Shown piece by piece: positions 57,373-64,000 of a DNA stretch of 64,000 bases. Origin of the DNA: Persephonella marina EX-H1 (GTDB lineage: Bacteria; Aquificota; Aquificia; Aquificales; Hydrogenothermaceae); NCBI RefSeq assembly GCF_000021565.1, contig NC_012440.1:1746410-1810409 (forward strand). The letters run 5' to 3'. A program made the translations under genes and the position numbers. The notes below the pieces were generated by a model. That model worked only from the letters and a program-made list of their open reading frames with translations. It was not told where the DNA came from and did no database searches. Every line of letters begins with the position of its first letter. Position 1 is the stretch's first letter.

Positions 57373-58179
57373 CTATCTTCTTAATCCTGGGGTTTTAAGT
57401 TCTGCACCATTTGACAGTGATTTTACGTATAGTTCAAGTGCAACCATCTCCTTTGATCCCAGCGGTAACTTTTTCTGTCCAGCCTGTTTCTGACATCCCT
57501 GAAATCTCTGCTGGAGCGTCTGAACCTTGTTCTTTGTCATCCTGAAGGCTGGCCAGTGATCTGCTGCAGTTGTCCCTTTTATTCCGTTATACTCAAAACC
57601 AAGAGGTTTAAGCCACTGCATTCTCAGAACCTTTCCTGCTGCAAACTCGTGACATACCTGACAGGAGAGATTTCTCTTTCCTCTTTTCAATGTGAATACA
57701 TATCTTCCGTAATCGTAGTACTCCTTTGCAACAGGTGATGTTGTATCAACATTTATCTTTGTTCCCTGAGCAAGGTAGTATAGGTATGTTGTCAGTGCTG
57801 TGTTTTCTTTACTTTTAAGTGAGAAAGGTTTAACTTCCTGATATTTGCTCTGGCATATCTGTATTCTCTGTTCAAGGTTTATTATCATCCCTGCATCTTT
57901 ATCAAATTTTGGGTAGTAAGCTGCCGCTGTTGCTACCCTTTCCTCTACCTCGCCATCCTTAACATGGCATGATGCACAGGAGAGATTTTTAGGACCCATA
58001 GGTTTCTCAAAAAGTCCTCCACCTTCCTCTTCAGCAAACACCTCACCGGGATTAATCCCTTCCTGATAAAGTGCCCAGTCCTCTTCAGATATAGCCTCTC
58101 CCGGTTCTTTGGAGATAGCCTGATTAAAAAGAAGGGCTGACCCTACAAGGAGAGCCCCTAATATTACAGACTTTTTCAT
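57373..58179 (-). CDS. soxA: Dihaem cytochrome SoxA
   Basis: 268 residues with signal peptide. Two haem motifs, CASCH and CQVCH; the second is the catalytic haem, with the Cys ligand in RFQGCQKQ. RIQICQSKYQEV is the matching Cys in the first half. With SoxX it couples thiosulfate to SoxYZ. Position between soxZ and soxB. Confidence 0.95.
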   Translation of the reverse strand: MKKSVILGALLVGSALLFNQAISKEPGEAISEEDWALYQEGINPGEVFAEEEGGGLFEKPMGPKNLSCASCHVKDGEVEERVATAAAYYPKFDKDAGMIINLEQRIQICQSKYQEVKPFSLKSKENTALTTYLYYLAQGTKINVDTTSPVAKEYYDYGRYVFTLKRGKRNLSCQVCHEFAAGKVLRMQWLKPLGFEYNGIKGTTAADHWPAFRMTKNKVQTLQQRFQGCQKQAGQKKLPLGSKEMVALELYVKSLSNGAELKTPGLRR

Positions 58180-58194
58180 CTTTTCTCCTCCTGT

Positions 58195-58524
58195 TTAATG
58201 TGGTTTGATTTTTACGACTTTCTCTGTAACTTCTCCCTTGTTGTCCTTCCATATGATCTTTAATGGAGCCTTCTTATCAACCTTCAGATTGAAAGAGAAG
58301 TAAGGGTTTGCACTTACAGATGCGTTTACATCCAGGGATGTAACAAGTTCATCCCCGTAATAAACCTCAACTCTGTTTATGTAGTGAGGTGGAATTATCT
58401 TTCCTGTTTTCTTATCCTTCACAAGTCCTGTATGCATAGGATGCATGATAACTGAGTCTACCCTTACTATATCTCCCATCTTGTATCTTCTTGGTTTTAC
58501 CTTTATTAAAGCTGTTCTTCCCAT
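58195..58524 (-). CDS. soxZ: Sulfur-compound chelating protein SoxZ
   Basis: 109 residues, immunoglobulin-like, RRYKMGDIVRVDSVIMHPMHTGLVKD is cut here: key parts are VIMHPMHTG, KIIPPHYINRVEVYYG and SANPYFSF, the SoxZ signatures. No signal; exported with SoxY through Tat. Forms the SoxYZ carrier heterodimer with the product of the gene upstream. Confidence 0.95.
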   Translation of the reverse strand: MGRTALIKVKPRRYKMGDIVRVDSVIMHPMHTGLVKDKKTGKIIPPHYINRVEVYYGDELVTSLDVNASVSANPYFSFNLKVDKKAPLKIIWKDNKGEVTEKVVKIKPH

Positions 58525-58550
58525 TTTTTAATCCTCCTTTAAGTTTTTAA

Positions 58551-59009
58551 TTAACCACATCCACCGATTGTTACTTTAACCGGCTTTTTAGCCATTATGA
58601 AAGAACCGTCTGACATCTCGGCTACAGCATAAACATTCATCGTTTTTGCAAGTCTAATTCTTGTAGCAAAGTAAGGTTTGCCGTTTGCAGGTGTAAGATG
58701 AATTGATACCGACCATGGATCAAAGTTTTTCTCAGCAAGTATATGGATTGCTTTTACATTCTCTATACTGTCCTTTACCTCAACCTTAACAGGAACAACA
58801 GCACCGTTTTCTGCTATTGATGGTGCTATCAGTTTTACCTTTTCAGATTCTACAGGTGTTTTCCCTTTTGTTATCTCCTTGAGAGCGTCTTCAAATGATC
58901 TTTTCTTTGGGTCTGCGTATGCACGGTGAGAATCTGAAAAAACCACAGGTGATGCAGCAACTGCAACACCGGAAACAGCTACCATCTTTAAAAAGTTTCT
59001 TCTATTCAT
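58551..59009 (-). CDS. soxY: Sulfur carrier SoxY
   Basis: 152 residues; Tat signal NRRNFLKMVAVSGVAVAASP; beta-sandwich ending KVTIGGCG, the GGCG arm whose Cys carries the sulfur intermediates. Preceded by AAAGGAGGAAGAG. The carrier in the Sox cycle. Confidence 0.97.
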   Translation of the reverse strand: MNRRNFLKMVAVSGVAVAASPVVFSDSHRAYADPKKRSFEDALKEITKGKTPVESEKVKLIAPSIAENGAVVPVKVEVKDSIENVKAIHILAEKNFDPWSVSIHLTPANGKPYFATRIRLAKTMNVYAVAEMSDGSFIMAKKPVKVTIGGCG

Positions 59010-59021
59010 CTCTTCCTCCTT

Positions 59022-59474
59022 TTATTTCATAAAGTATTCTGTTAAAGTTTTTTCCCTGTAATGTCCCTCATAAAAGTACCTGAGTATCTCTAAGAACTCT
59101 TTCTCATTCCATGCACCAAACAGCGAGTAGACCTTTTTCCCATCAGGCTGTATAAAATGGAAGGTCGGTGTTCCCATATATCCGTAAATCTTTCTTACGT
59201 TAAGACCTTCCTCTGAGTTTTTTTCAACTTTTACAGGAACAAAGAATCTCTCTAATACCTCTTCAACCTTTCTGTTCTTAAATGTTGTAGCTTCCATCTT
59301 TCTACAGTACTGACAGTGATCTGAATGGATGTATATGATCATCATCTTCCCTGTTTTTTTCATCTCATTGATACCTTCCTGATAGTCAAGCCATCTTATT
59401 GAAGCCATAGAGCTTCCTATCAGGATAAGCAAAAAACCTGTTGCAATAAGAAGTAATGTGGTTAGATCTCTCAC
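59022..59474 (-). CDS. soxW: Thioredoxin-fold protein SoxW-like
   Basis: 150 residues with a membrane or signal segment (residues about 5-25) and a thioredoxin fold with SDHCQYCRKMEATTF (C-x-x-C), and a cis-Pro in GTPTFHFI. SoxW-type periplasmic thioredoxins keep SoxYZ cysteines reduced. In the operon between soxX and soxY. Confidence 0.85.
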   Translation of the reverse strand: MRDLTTLLLIATGFLLILIGSSMASIRWLDYQEGINEMKKTGKMMIIYIHSDHCQYCRKMEATTFKNRKVEEVLERFFVPVKVEKNSEEGLNVRKIYGYMGTPTFHFIQPDGKKVYSLFGAWNEKEFLEILRYFYEGHYREKTLTEYFMK

Positions 59475-59477
59475 CTT

Positions 59478-60002
59478 TTACTCCAGAGAAAGTAAAAATG
59501 CTGCCAGTGCACATACCTGATCGTAGTTAAGTTTTCCTGTTGTCAGATTTACAGTCATAGTGTTGAAGAATGGGTGATCTTTAAACTCAGAAGGTATCTG
59601 AACTCTGTAGTCAGCGATCCTCTGGTACAGCCAGTCAATACTCTTTTTACTACCGTCTATATATTCTGCTTTCATAAGTGTTGTTCTGTAATGGTCAAGA
59701 TCAGGACCTATATTTCCACATCCAACAGATCCTGGAGCACAGTGACATGCAACGCAGTTTGCGGTTTTCTTATCGTTAAAAATCTTTTTTCCTTCAGGTG
59801 CCTTTTTCGCTACAAATTTAGGATCATTCAGTTTGCAGTTCTCCGGTACTGCGTAGAGTCTTGGTCCAGGAGGTATATCTTTAAGCATTATCTGCTTTGC
59901 ATCCGGATGTTCAAACTGTATGCTTCCTCCATAGGAATCCGTAGTAAAAATCACAAAACCTGAGACGGCCAAGAGCGAGGATAATAAACCTTTTACTTTC
60001 AT
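59478..60002 (-). CDS. soxX: Monohaem cytochrome SoxX
   Basis: From ATG 60002 (GGAGG at 60008-60012) the 174-residue protein has a signal peptide and a single haem motif NCVACHCAPG, the SoxX form, with GNIGPDLDHYR, FNTMTVNLTTGKLNYDQ (Met ligand) and VCALAAFLLSL. Partner of SoxA. First gene of the sox operon, 22-23 bases after the predicted start of a sigma-54 promoter. Confidence 0.94.
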   Translation of the reverse strand: MKVKGLLSSLLAVSGFVIFTTDSYGGSIQFEHPDAKQIMLKDIPPGPRLYAVPENCKLNDPKFVAKKAPEGKKIFNDKKTANCVACHCAPGSVGCGNIGPDLDHYRTTLMKAEYIDGSKKSIDWLYQRIADYRVQIPSEFKDHPFFNTMTVNLTTGKLNYDQVCALAAFLLSLE

Positions 60003-60034
60003 TTCAAACCTCCTTCCGATTTTAACCTTCTTTA

Positions 60035-60050
60035 AGCAAATAGCATGCCC
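60035..60050 (-). promoter_or_regulatory. Sigma-54 promoter of the sox operon
   Basis: On the minus strand GGCATG-CTAT-TTGCT matches the -24/-12 consensus (GG at -24, N10, GC at -12), with GG at 60049-60048 and GC at 60037-60036. Transcription would start near 60024, leaving a 22-base leader with a Shine-Dalgarno before soxX at 60002. Fits the adjacent sigma-54 activator gene. Confidence 0.72.
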
Positions 60051-60156
60051 ATACATCTGAATGTAAATATTTTTATATGCGAAATTTTCTATAACTCTTG
60101 ATTTTCAATGTTTTTTCTCTGTTTTGTTCTGTAAGGTGTATGTGAGATGAGTATTT

Positions 60157-60196
60157 CTGTTCCATTAAGGACAGTTCTCTGTTCTTTTTGGGACAG
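60157..60196. promoter_or_regulatory. Tandem enhancer-like sites upstream of sox
   Basis: Two 18-bp inverted repeats with identical architecture, CTGTTC-N6-GGACAG, at 60157-60174 and 60179-60196, centres 22 bp apart (two helical turns). They lie about 133-172 bp upstream of the predicted transcription start, a normal enhancer distance, and immediately after the regulator gene (stop 60198). A weaker TTGTTC half-site is at 60124-60129. Confidence 0.75.
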
Positions 60197-60197
60197 T

Positions 60198-61532
60198 TCA
60201 GCTGTTAAGTATTCCCAGATTTTTCATCTTTGTTCTGAGCTGTTTCCTTGATATGCCGAGCTTCTCTGCAGCCCTTGTCTGGTTCCAGTTAACCTCTTCA
60301 AGAACTTTAAGTATGACCTTCTTTTCTATTTCGTAAAGGTTTGTCTCGCTTACCGGTATACGTTCAGACTTTATCTCCTTCTTTCCGAGTATTCTTGGTG
60401 GAAGATGTTCAGGTTTTATAACATCATGCTGGCACATAACAACAGCTCTTTCTATAGCATTTTCAAGCTCTCTAACATTACCTTTCCATTCGTAGTTTAA
60501 AAGTATTTCCATTGCCTCTTCAGATATATCGAGGATAGATTTGTTGTTAAGCCTGTTGAATTTGTTAAGAAAATGTCTTACAAGCAGAGGTATATCCTCT
60601 TTTCTTTCCCTTAAAGGAGGGACTTTAAGATGGATAACATTTATCCTGTAGAACAGATCCTCCCTGAACTTCTCCTCATAAACGAGCTGTTCAAGATCTC
60701 TGTTTGTGGCGGCTATTATTCTGCATTTAACAGGTATTAATTTTTTCCCTCCTAATCTGTAAAACTCCTTTTCCTGTAGAACTCTTAAAAGTTTAGCCTG
60801 TGGCATAGGCTGGAGTTCCCCTATCTCATCTAAAAAGAGAGTTCCTTCACCTGCAAGCTCAATCTTTCCTATCTCTGAGCTTACAGCACCTGTAAAAGAA
60901 CCTTTCTCATGACCGAAAAGCTCGTTTTCAAAAAGTTCTGTAGGAATGGCAGAGCAGTTGACCGCAACAAAAGGGCTGTCAGATCTTTTTGATAGCTTAT
61001 GTATAGCTCTTGCTATCAGTTCTTTCCCTGTTCCACTTTCACCTTCTATAAGAACTGTTGCTTCACTTTTACTTACAATTGATATCTCTTTAAAAAGATC
61101 TTTCATTCTTTTGCTTCTTCCGATGATACCACAGAACTCAGGAAGGTCTTCTGACTGGGATAGTTTCTGTTTGTCCAGATAAAAACTTATAATTTTCAGA
61201 AGGTTGTCTGAGTCTATAGGCTTTACTATATAATGGGTAGCTCCTTTCTGCATTGCCTCAACAGCACCGTTTATTGAGCCGTAAGCTGTGATTATAATAA
61301 ATGGTGTTACCTTATCTTTTTCTCTTAGATACTCAAGTATCTCAATACCTGTTCCGTCAGGAAGTCTAAAATCACTGAGTATAATACTGAAAGGTCTTTC
61401 TGATATTTTTTTTAACGCCTCATTTTTTGTTACAGCGGTCTCTACTTCATATCCGTTGTCCTGAAGGATTTTACTTATTATCTTTATGATGCTCTCTTCA
61501 TCATCAATAAGAAGAATCCTTTCCCTTTCCAT
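60198..61532 (-). CDS. NtrC-family response regulator, likely sox activator
   Basis: 444 residues: receiver domain with phospho-Asp in IILSDFRLPDGTG, AAA+ core with Walker A GESGTGKE, EKGSFTGAVSSE (GSFTGA instead of GAFTGA), Walker [12 protein letters not shown], and a Fis-type HTH (NQTRAAEKLGISRKQLRTK). Directly upstream of soxX on the same strand. The kinase is likely encoded in the divergent group ending at the window edge. Confidence 0.9.
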   Translation of the reverse strand: MERERILLIDDEESIIKIISKILQDNGYEVETAVTKNEALKKISERPFSIILSDFRLPDGTGIEILEYLREKDKVTPFIIITAYGSINGAVEAMQKGATHYIVKPIDSDNLLKIISFYLDKQKLSQSEDLPEFCGIIGRSKRMKDLFKEISIVSKSEATVLIEGESGTGKELIARAIHKLSKRSDSPFVAVNCSAIPTELFENELFGHEKGSFTGAVSSEIGKIELAGEGTLFLDEIGELQPMPQAKLLRVLQEKEFYRLGGKKLIPVKCRIIAATNRDLEQLVYEEKFREDLFYRINVIHLKVPPLRERKEDIPLLVRHFLNKFNRLNNKSILDISEEAMEILLNYEWKGNVRELENAIERAVVMCQHDVIKPEHLPPRILGKKEIKSERIPVSETNLYEIEKKVILKVLEEVNWNQTRAAEKLGISRKQLRTKMKNLGILNS

Positions 61533-61583
61533 CTTTCCCTGCTTATTAAAAATTATTTAATCATAATAAGATAAACGGAAGCT

Positions 61584-61597
61584 TTTGAAATTTCAAA
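61584..61597. promoter_or_regulatory. 14-bp perfect palindrome in the divergent region
   Basis: TTTGAAATTTCAAA is a perfect palindrome between the regulator and the divergent DsrE-like gene. It may be an operator for either. No sigma-54 element was seen for the plus-strand group. Confidence 0.35.
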
Positions 61598-61671
61598 GAA
61601 GTTTTTACTAACTAATTTGAAAATGGGTATCATTACCTATAAAATCTGAAAGAAAAAGGAGAGGTGCTGTT

Positions 61672-62190
61672 ATGTGGCAGGTATTTTTATTAATAATTTT
61701 TATCTTTGGCTCTTCTTTTTCAGCTGAAAAGGATACAGCTAAACTTGAGATCTCAGACTCAACCTATCCTTCATTGAAGGTTGTTTACGACTGGAATCTA
61801 AAAAGTCCTGAGGAGGTATCAAGGGCTTTGACGTTTATAGGAAATCATATTAGAGCCTACACAGATCATTCACCTCTTGAGGAAGTGGAGATTGTTGTTG
61901 TCAGTCACGGTGCTGAAATACCTGTCTTTGCAAAGCAGAATGAAAAAATATTCAGAGAGAGTGTTGAGAGGATGAGATCTCTTTATGAAAACTACGGCGT
62001 AAGGTTTTATGTATGTTACAACGCAGCGAGAGCATTTGGTTTTGACATAAAAGACTTTCCTTCATATGTTATATTAACCCCTGCAGGTGTTGCTAAGCTT
62101 GCTGCTCTGCAGGAGGAAGGTTACAGGCTTGTTCCTGTTATTGTAAATGATTTTAAGACGGTGAAAGAGAGATACGGTAAAAGAAAATGA
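61672..62190 (+). CDS. Secreted DsrE-family protein
   Basis: 172 residues with signal peptide (FIFGSSFSAE). The DsrE/TusD-like body: LKVVYDWNLKSPEEVSRALT, VEIVVVSHGAEIPVF, YGVRFYVCYNAARAFGFD with the conserved Cys, and YVILTPAGVAKLAALQEEGY. Such proteins carry or relay sulfane sulfur, and exported forms are linked to sulfur oxidation. Operon-linked to a binding protein and a kinase (4-base overlap). Confidence 0.85.
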   Translation: MWQVFLLIIFIFGSSFSAEKDTAKLEISDSTYPSLKVVYDWNLKSPEEVSRALTFIGNHIRAYTDHSPLEEVEIVVVSHGAEIPVFAKQNEKIFRESVERMRSLYENYGVRFYVCYNAARAFGFDIKDFPSYVILTPAGVAKLAALQEEGYRLVPVIVNDFKTVKERYGKRK

Positions 62191-63002
62191 AGGTTTTTAA
62201 AGGTTTTTTACTGAGTTTAATTTTTATCATCTATTCTTACGGTGCGGACAGCATAATACTTGCTGTTCTGTCATCAGGAAACCCTGTAGATGAGTACAGG
62301 AAGTTCAAGGCTCTCTCGAATTACCTGTCTAATGTTCTGGACAGGGAAGTTCAGTTAAAGATAGTAGGTAAGTACACCCAGCTTTTAGACCTTTATGAAG
62401 AACAGCATATTGATATATCCATCTCATGCCCTGTTGTTTTTTACAAGATTAAAGAGAAACACAATGTTGAAGCTACAGCTGTTGTTAAGATTGACGGTAT
62501 GATCCTTGAAGCGGGAGTTATAGTTGTCAGGAAAGATAGCGATATAAAGGATGTTAACGATTTAAGGGACAAAAAGGTAACACTTGGAAGCTCAATATGT
62601 GCAAGTAACTGTATAATGCCCCTTTATATTTTGAGTAAAGAGGGTATCACATACAGGGATATACCTGATATGTGGAGCTCAGGGAGTGATAAGGCTGCTA
62701 TACTTGCTGTTATATCAGGTCTTGCTGATGCTGCAGGTGTAAAGGAAGAGAGCGCCCTTCTTTTTATAGACAGGATCAGAATTATAGCTAAATCACCTTA
62801 TGTGCCGAGACTTGTTGTTGCCGTTTCAAAAGATATACCTGAAGATCTCAGAGTCAGGATAAAAAAAGCTCTTTACGATCTTAACGATGAGAAAACATTA
62901 AAGAGATTGGGGATAGATGGTTTTGAGAAACCTGAAAAAAGGATGTTTGAACTTATAAAGGATTATGAGGATATACTGAGCCAGTATCCATTACTGCAAT
63001 GA
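62187..63002 (+). CDS. PhnD-type periplasmic binding protein
   Basis: 271 residues, signal peptide, then SIILAVLSSGNPVDEYRKF, HIDISISCPVVFYK, LRDKKVTLGSSICASNCIMP and VPRLVVAVSKDIPED, the phosphonate/phosphite-type binding fold. A Cys-x3-Cys (ICASNC) sits in the ligand-cleft loop. There is no ABC permease nearby; the histidine kinase overlaps its end (ATGA), so it probably presents a ligand to that kinase. Confidence 0.82.
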   Translation: MKVFKGFLLSLIFIIYSYGADSIILAVLSSGNPVDEYRKFKALSNYLSNVLDREVQLKIVGKYTQLLDLYEEQHIDISISCPVVFYKIKEKHNVEATAVVKIDGMILEAGVIVVRKDSDIKDVNDLRDKKVTLGSSICASNCIMPLYILSKEGITYRDIPDMWSSGSDKAAILAVISGLADAAGVKEESALLFIDRIRIIAKSPYVPRLVVAVSKDIPEDLRVRIKKALYDLNDEKTLKRLGIDGFEKPEKRMFELIKDYEDILSQYPLLQ

Positions 63003-64000
63003 AAAAACTTAAAGAGGGATACAAGAAGCTTTCTATACAGTGGAAGGTTGCTATAGCAACCTCTTTTTATATCCTTCTCGTTCTTTTAGGTGCTATTCTG
63101 TTTACAGCTTTCAGTTTTGAACAGAAGCTTCTTAAGGAGAGGGATCAGAACACTGTAGAGAATATAAAGGGTATCATAGAGAGTTATAAAGACAGTTTTA
63201 TAATCAGAAATTTAGAGAAGATAGACGAGCTTGTAAGGAATATAAAGTCTATCCCTTCAGTTCAGCATGTTACAGTTTACGATATTGACGGGAGAATTAT
63301 AGGGGATACCGATCTTTCTAACCTTGGAAAGATAGAGAATAACCTTGTTGATCTTTTCAGAAAAAATGGGAAAAGTTTTGTAAGAAAGAATGGGACGATT
63401 ATAGATCACTTTTACTCGGTTCTTATTGATGATGAGGATGTTGTAGGTTACGTTAAAACAACTTACGATTACAGCATTATAAAGAGGAATATAGATACGG
63501 AGATACTGAGGATAATATTCCAGACACTTGCTATAGCTATGATAGTTATAGGTATATCTGCAGCTGGAACATTTGTTATCTCAGGATACATGACAAAACC
63601 TGTTGTCAGTCTGAAGGAAAAGATAACAGGTCTTAACCTTGATAATATAACTAAATCTTTAAGTGTGGAAAAGCCTTTGATGGAGACAGGTAACAGGGAG
63701 TGTATCAAAGGAGTGGTTAAGGAATGCTGGCTTGCTTCAGACAGTCCTGAGGACACACTTGATATATTAGGTGAGAGGGCCATGACCGAGTGTAAGGAGT
63801 GTGAAAAGTTTAAAAATCTGACAGGTGATGAGATACAGCAGCTCTCTTTAAGCTTTTATATGATGGTTGCATCACTGAAAGATTATCTGAGAAAACTTGA
63901 GGAAGCACATAGAGAGAGGGAGACTCTGAACTGTATGGCAACTATGGGAGAGATGAGTGCAAAGATAGCCCATGAGATAAAAAATGCCCTTTATGCTATA
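62999..64000 (+). CDS. Membrane histidine kinase (3' end outside window)
   Basis: ATG 62999 overlaps the binding protein stop. 334 residues are visible: TM1 (about 18-41), a periplasmic sensor domain (about 42-165), TM2 (about 167-192), a cytoplasmic linker with four Cys (RECIKG, KECWLA, TECKEC), and a dimerisation helix with phospho-His in EMSAKIAHEIKNAL. The catalytic domain continues outside the window. Likely partner of the NtrC-type regulator. Confidence 0.88.
   Translation, partial: MKKLKEGYKKLSIQWKVAIATSFYILLVLLGAILFTAFSFEQKLLKERDQNTVENIKGIIESYKDSFIIRNLEKIDELVRNIKSIPSVQHVTVYDIDGRIIGDTDLSNLGKIENNLVDLFRKNGKSFVRKNGTIIDHFYSVLIDDEDVVGYVKTTYDYSIIKRNIDTEILRIIFQTLAIAMIVIGISAAGTFVISGYMTKPVVSLKEKITGLNLDNITKSLSVEKPLMETGNRECIKGVVKECWLASDSPEDTLDILGERAMTECKECEKFKNLTGDEIQQLSLSFYMMVASLKDYLRKLEEAHRERETLNCMATMGEMSAKIAHEIKNALYAI

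Overview
The window looks like a chromosome segment of a low-GC, Lys/Glu/Ile-rich chemolithotrophic bacterium. My best guess is Aquificota, family Hydrogenothermaceae (Persephonella or Sulfurihydrogenibium type). The guess rests on the mix of a SoxXYZAB operon without SoxCD, a dnaJ-hspR pair, BioW, HemW, NlpD-like and MtnB/MtnD proteins, many GGDEF/EAL and sigma-54 regulators, and tightly packed operons with ATGA overlaps and TTG starts. The species call is inference.

Layout. 1-8617: right end of a contractile-tail prophage (terminase end, sheath, tube, gpI-like, tail fibre, beta-helix spike, endolysin, holin-like protein and nested Rz/Rz1 spanins). It ends in a gene-free, partly GC-rich zone abutting the 3' end of tRNA-Ser(TGA). 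8765-19677: gmhA, a sigma-54 regulator with a TPR protein and an MFS transporter, a herA-PRT-haem protein operon, ferredoxin, hemW and a large secreted multihaem cytochrome. 19678-26669 (minus): dnaJ-hspR-hyp-prmA-deoC-ligA, and hisD. 26723-34690 (plus): pgeF-accD-mobB-acyP-nlpD-like, then alaC-lptB-bioW-hyp-bioH-like-bioC. 34751-39123: a toxin-antitoxin island with at least five modules, three of whose toxins are broken. 39159-49014: a globin-like diguanylate cyclase, mtnB-mtnD-fabI, thiS-hisS, bacteriohemerythrin, and tgt-NYN-HDAC-murE. 49011-53249 (minus): a TonB-dependent receptor, a small periplasmic protein and a GGDEF-EAL protein, apparently one signalling operon.

53362-64000 is the most coherent system. 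A sox operon (soxX-W-Y-Z-A-B followed by a DUF302-like lipoprotein, a porin and a second DUF302-like protein) lies directly downstream of an NtrC-type response regulator. Between regulator and soxX there is a well-formed -24/-12 sigma-54 promoter. About 135-175 bp upstream of it are two identical-architecture inverted repeats (CTGTTC-N6-GGACAG) that look like enhancer sites. Divergent from the regulator are a secreted DsrE-like protein, a PhnD-type periplasmic binding protein and a membrane histidine kinase with a four-cysteine cytoplasmic segment (cut by the window end). The reading is a thiosulfate- or sulfur-sensing two-component system driving sox through sigma-54. That regulatory link is my inference from sequence and layout.

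Other points: BioW and BioC/BioH-like proteins share one operon; tgt seems to start at CTG; a hairpin may hide the ribosome binding site of the gene at 15700; and several inverted repeats mark probable operators in the toxin-antitoxin island.
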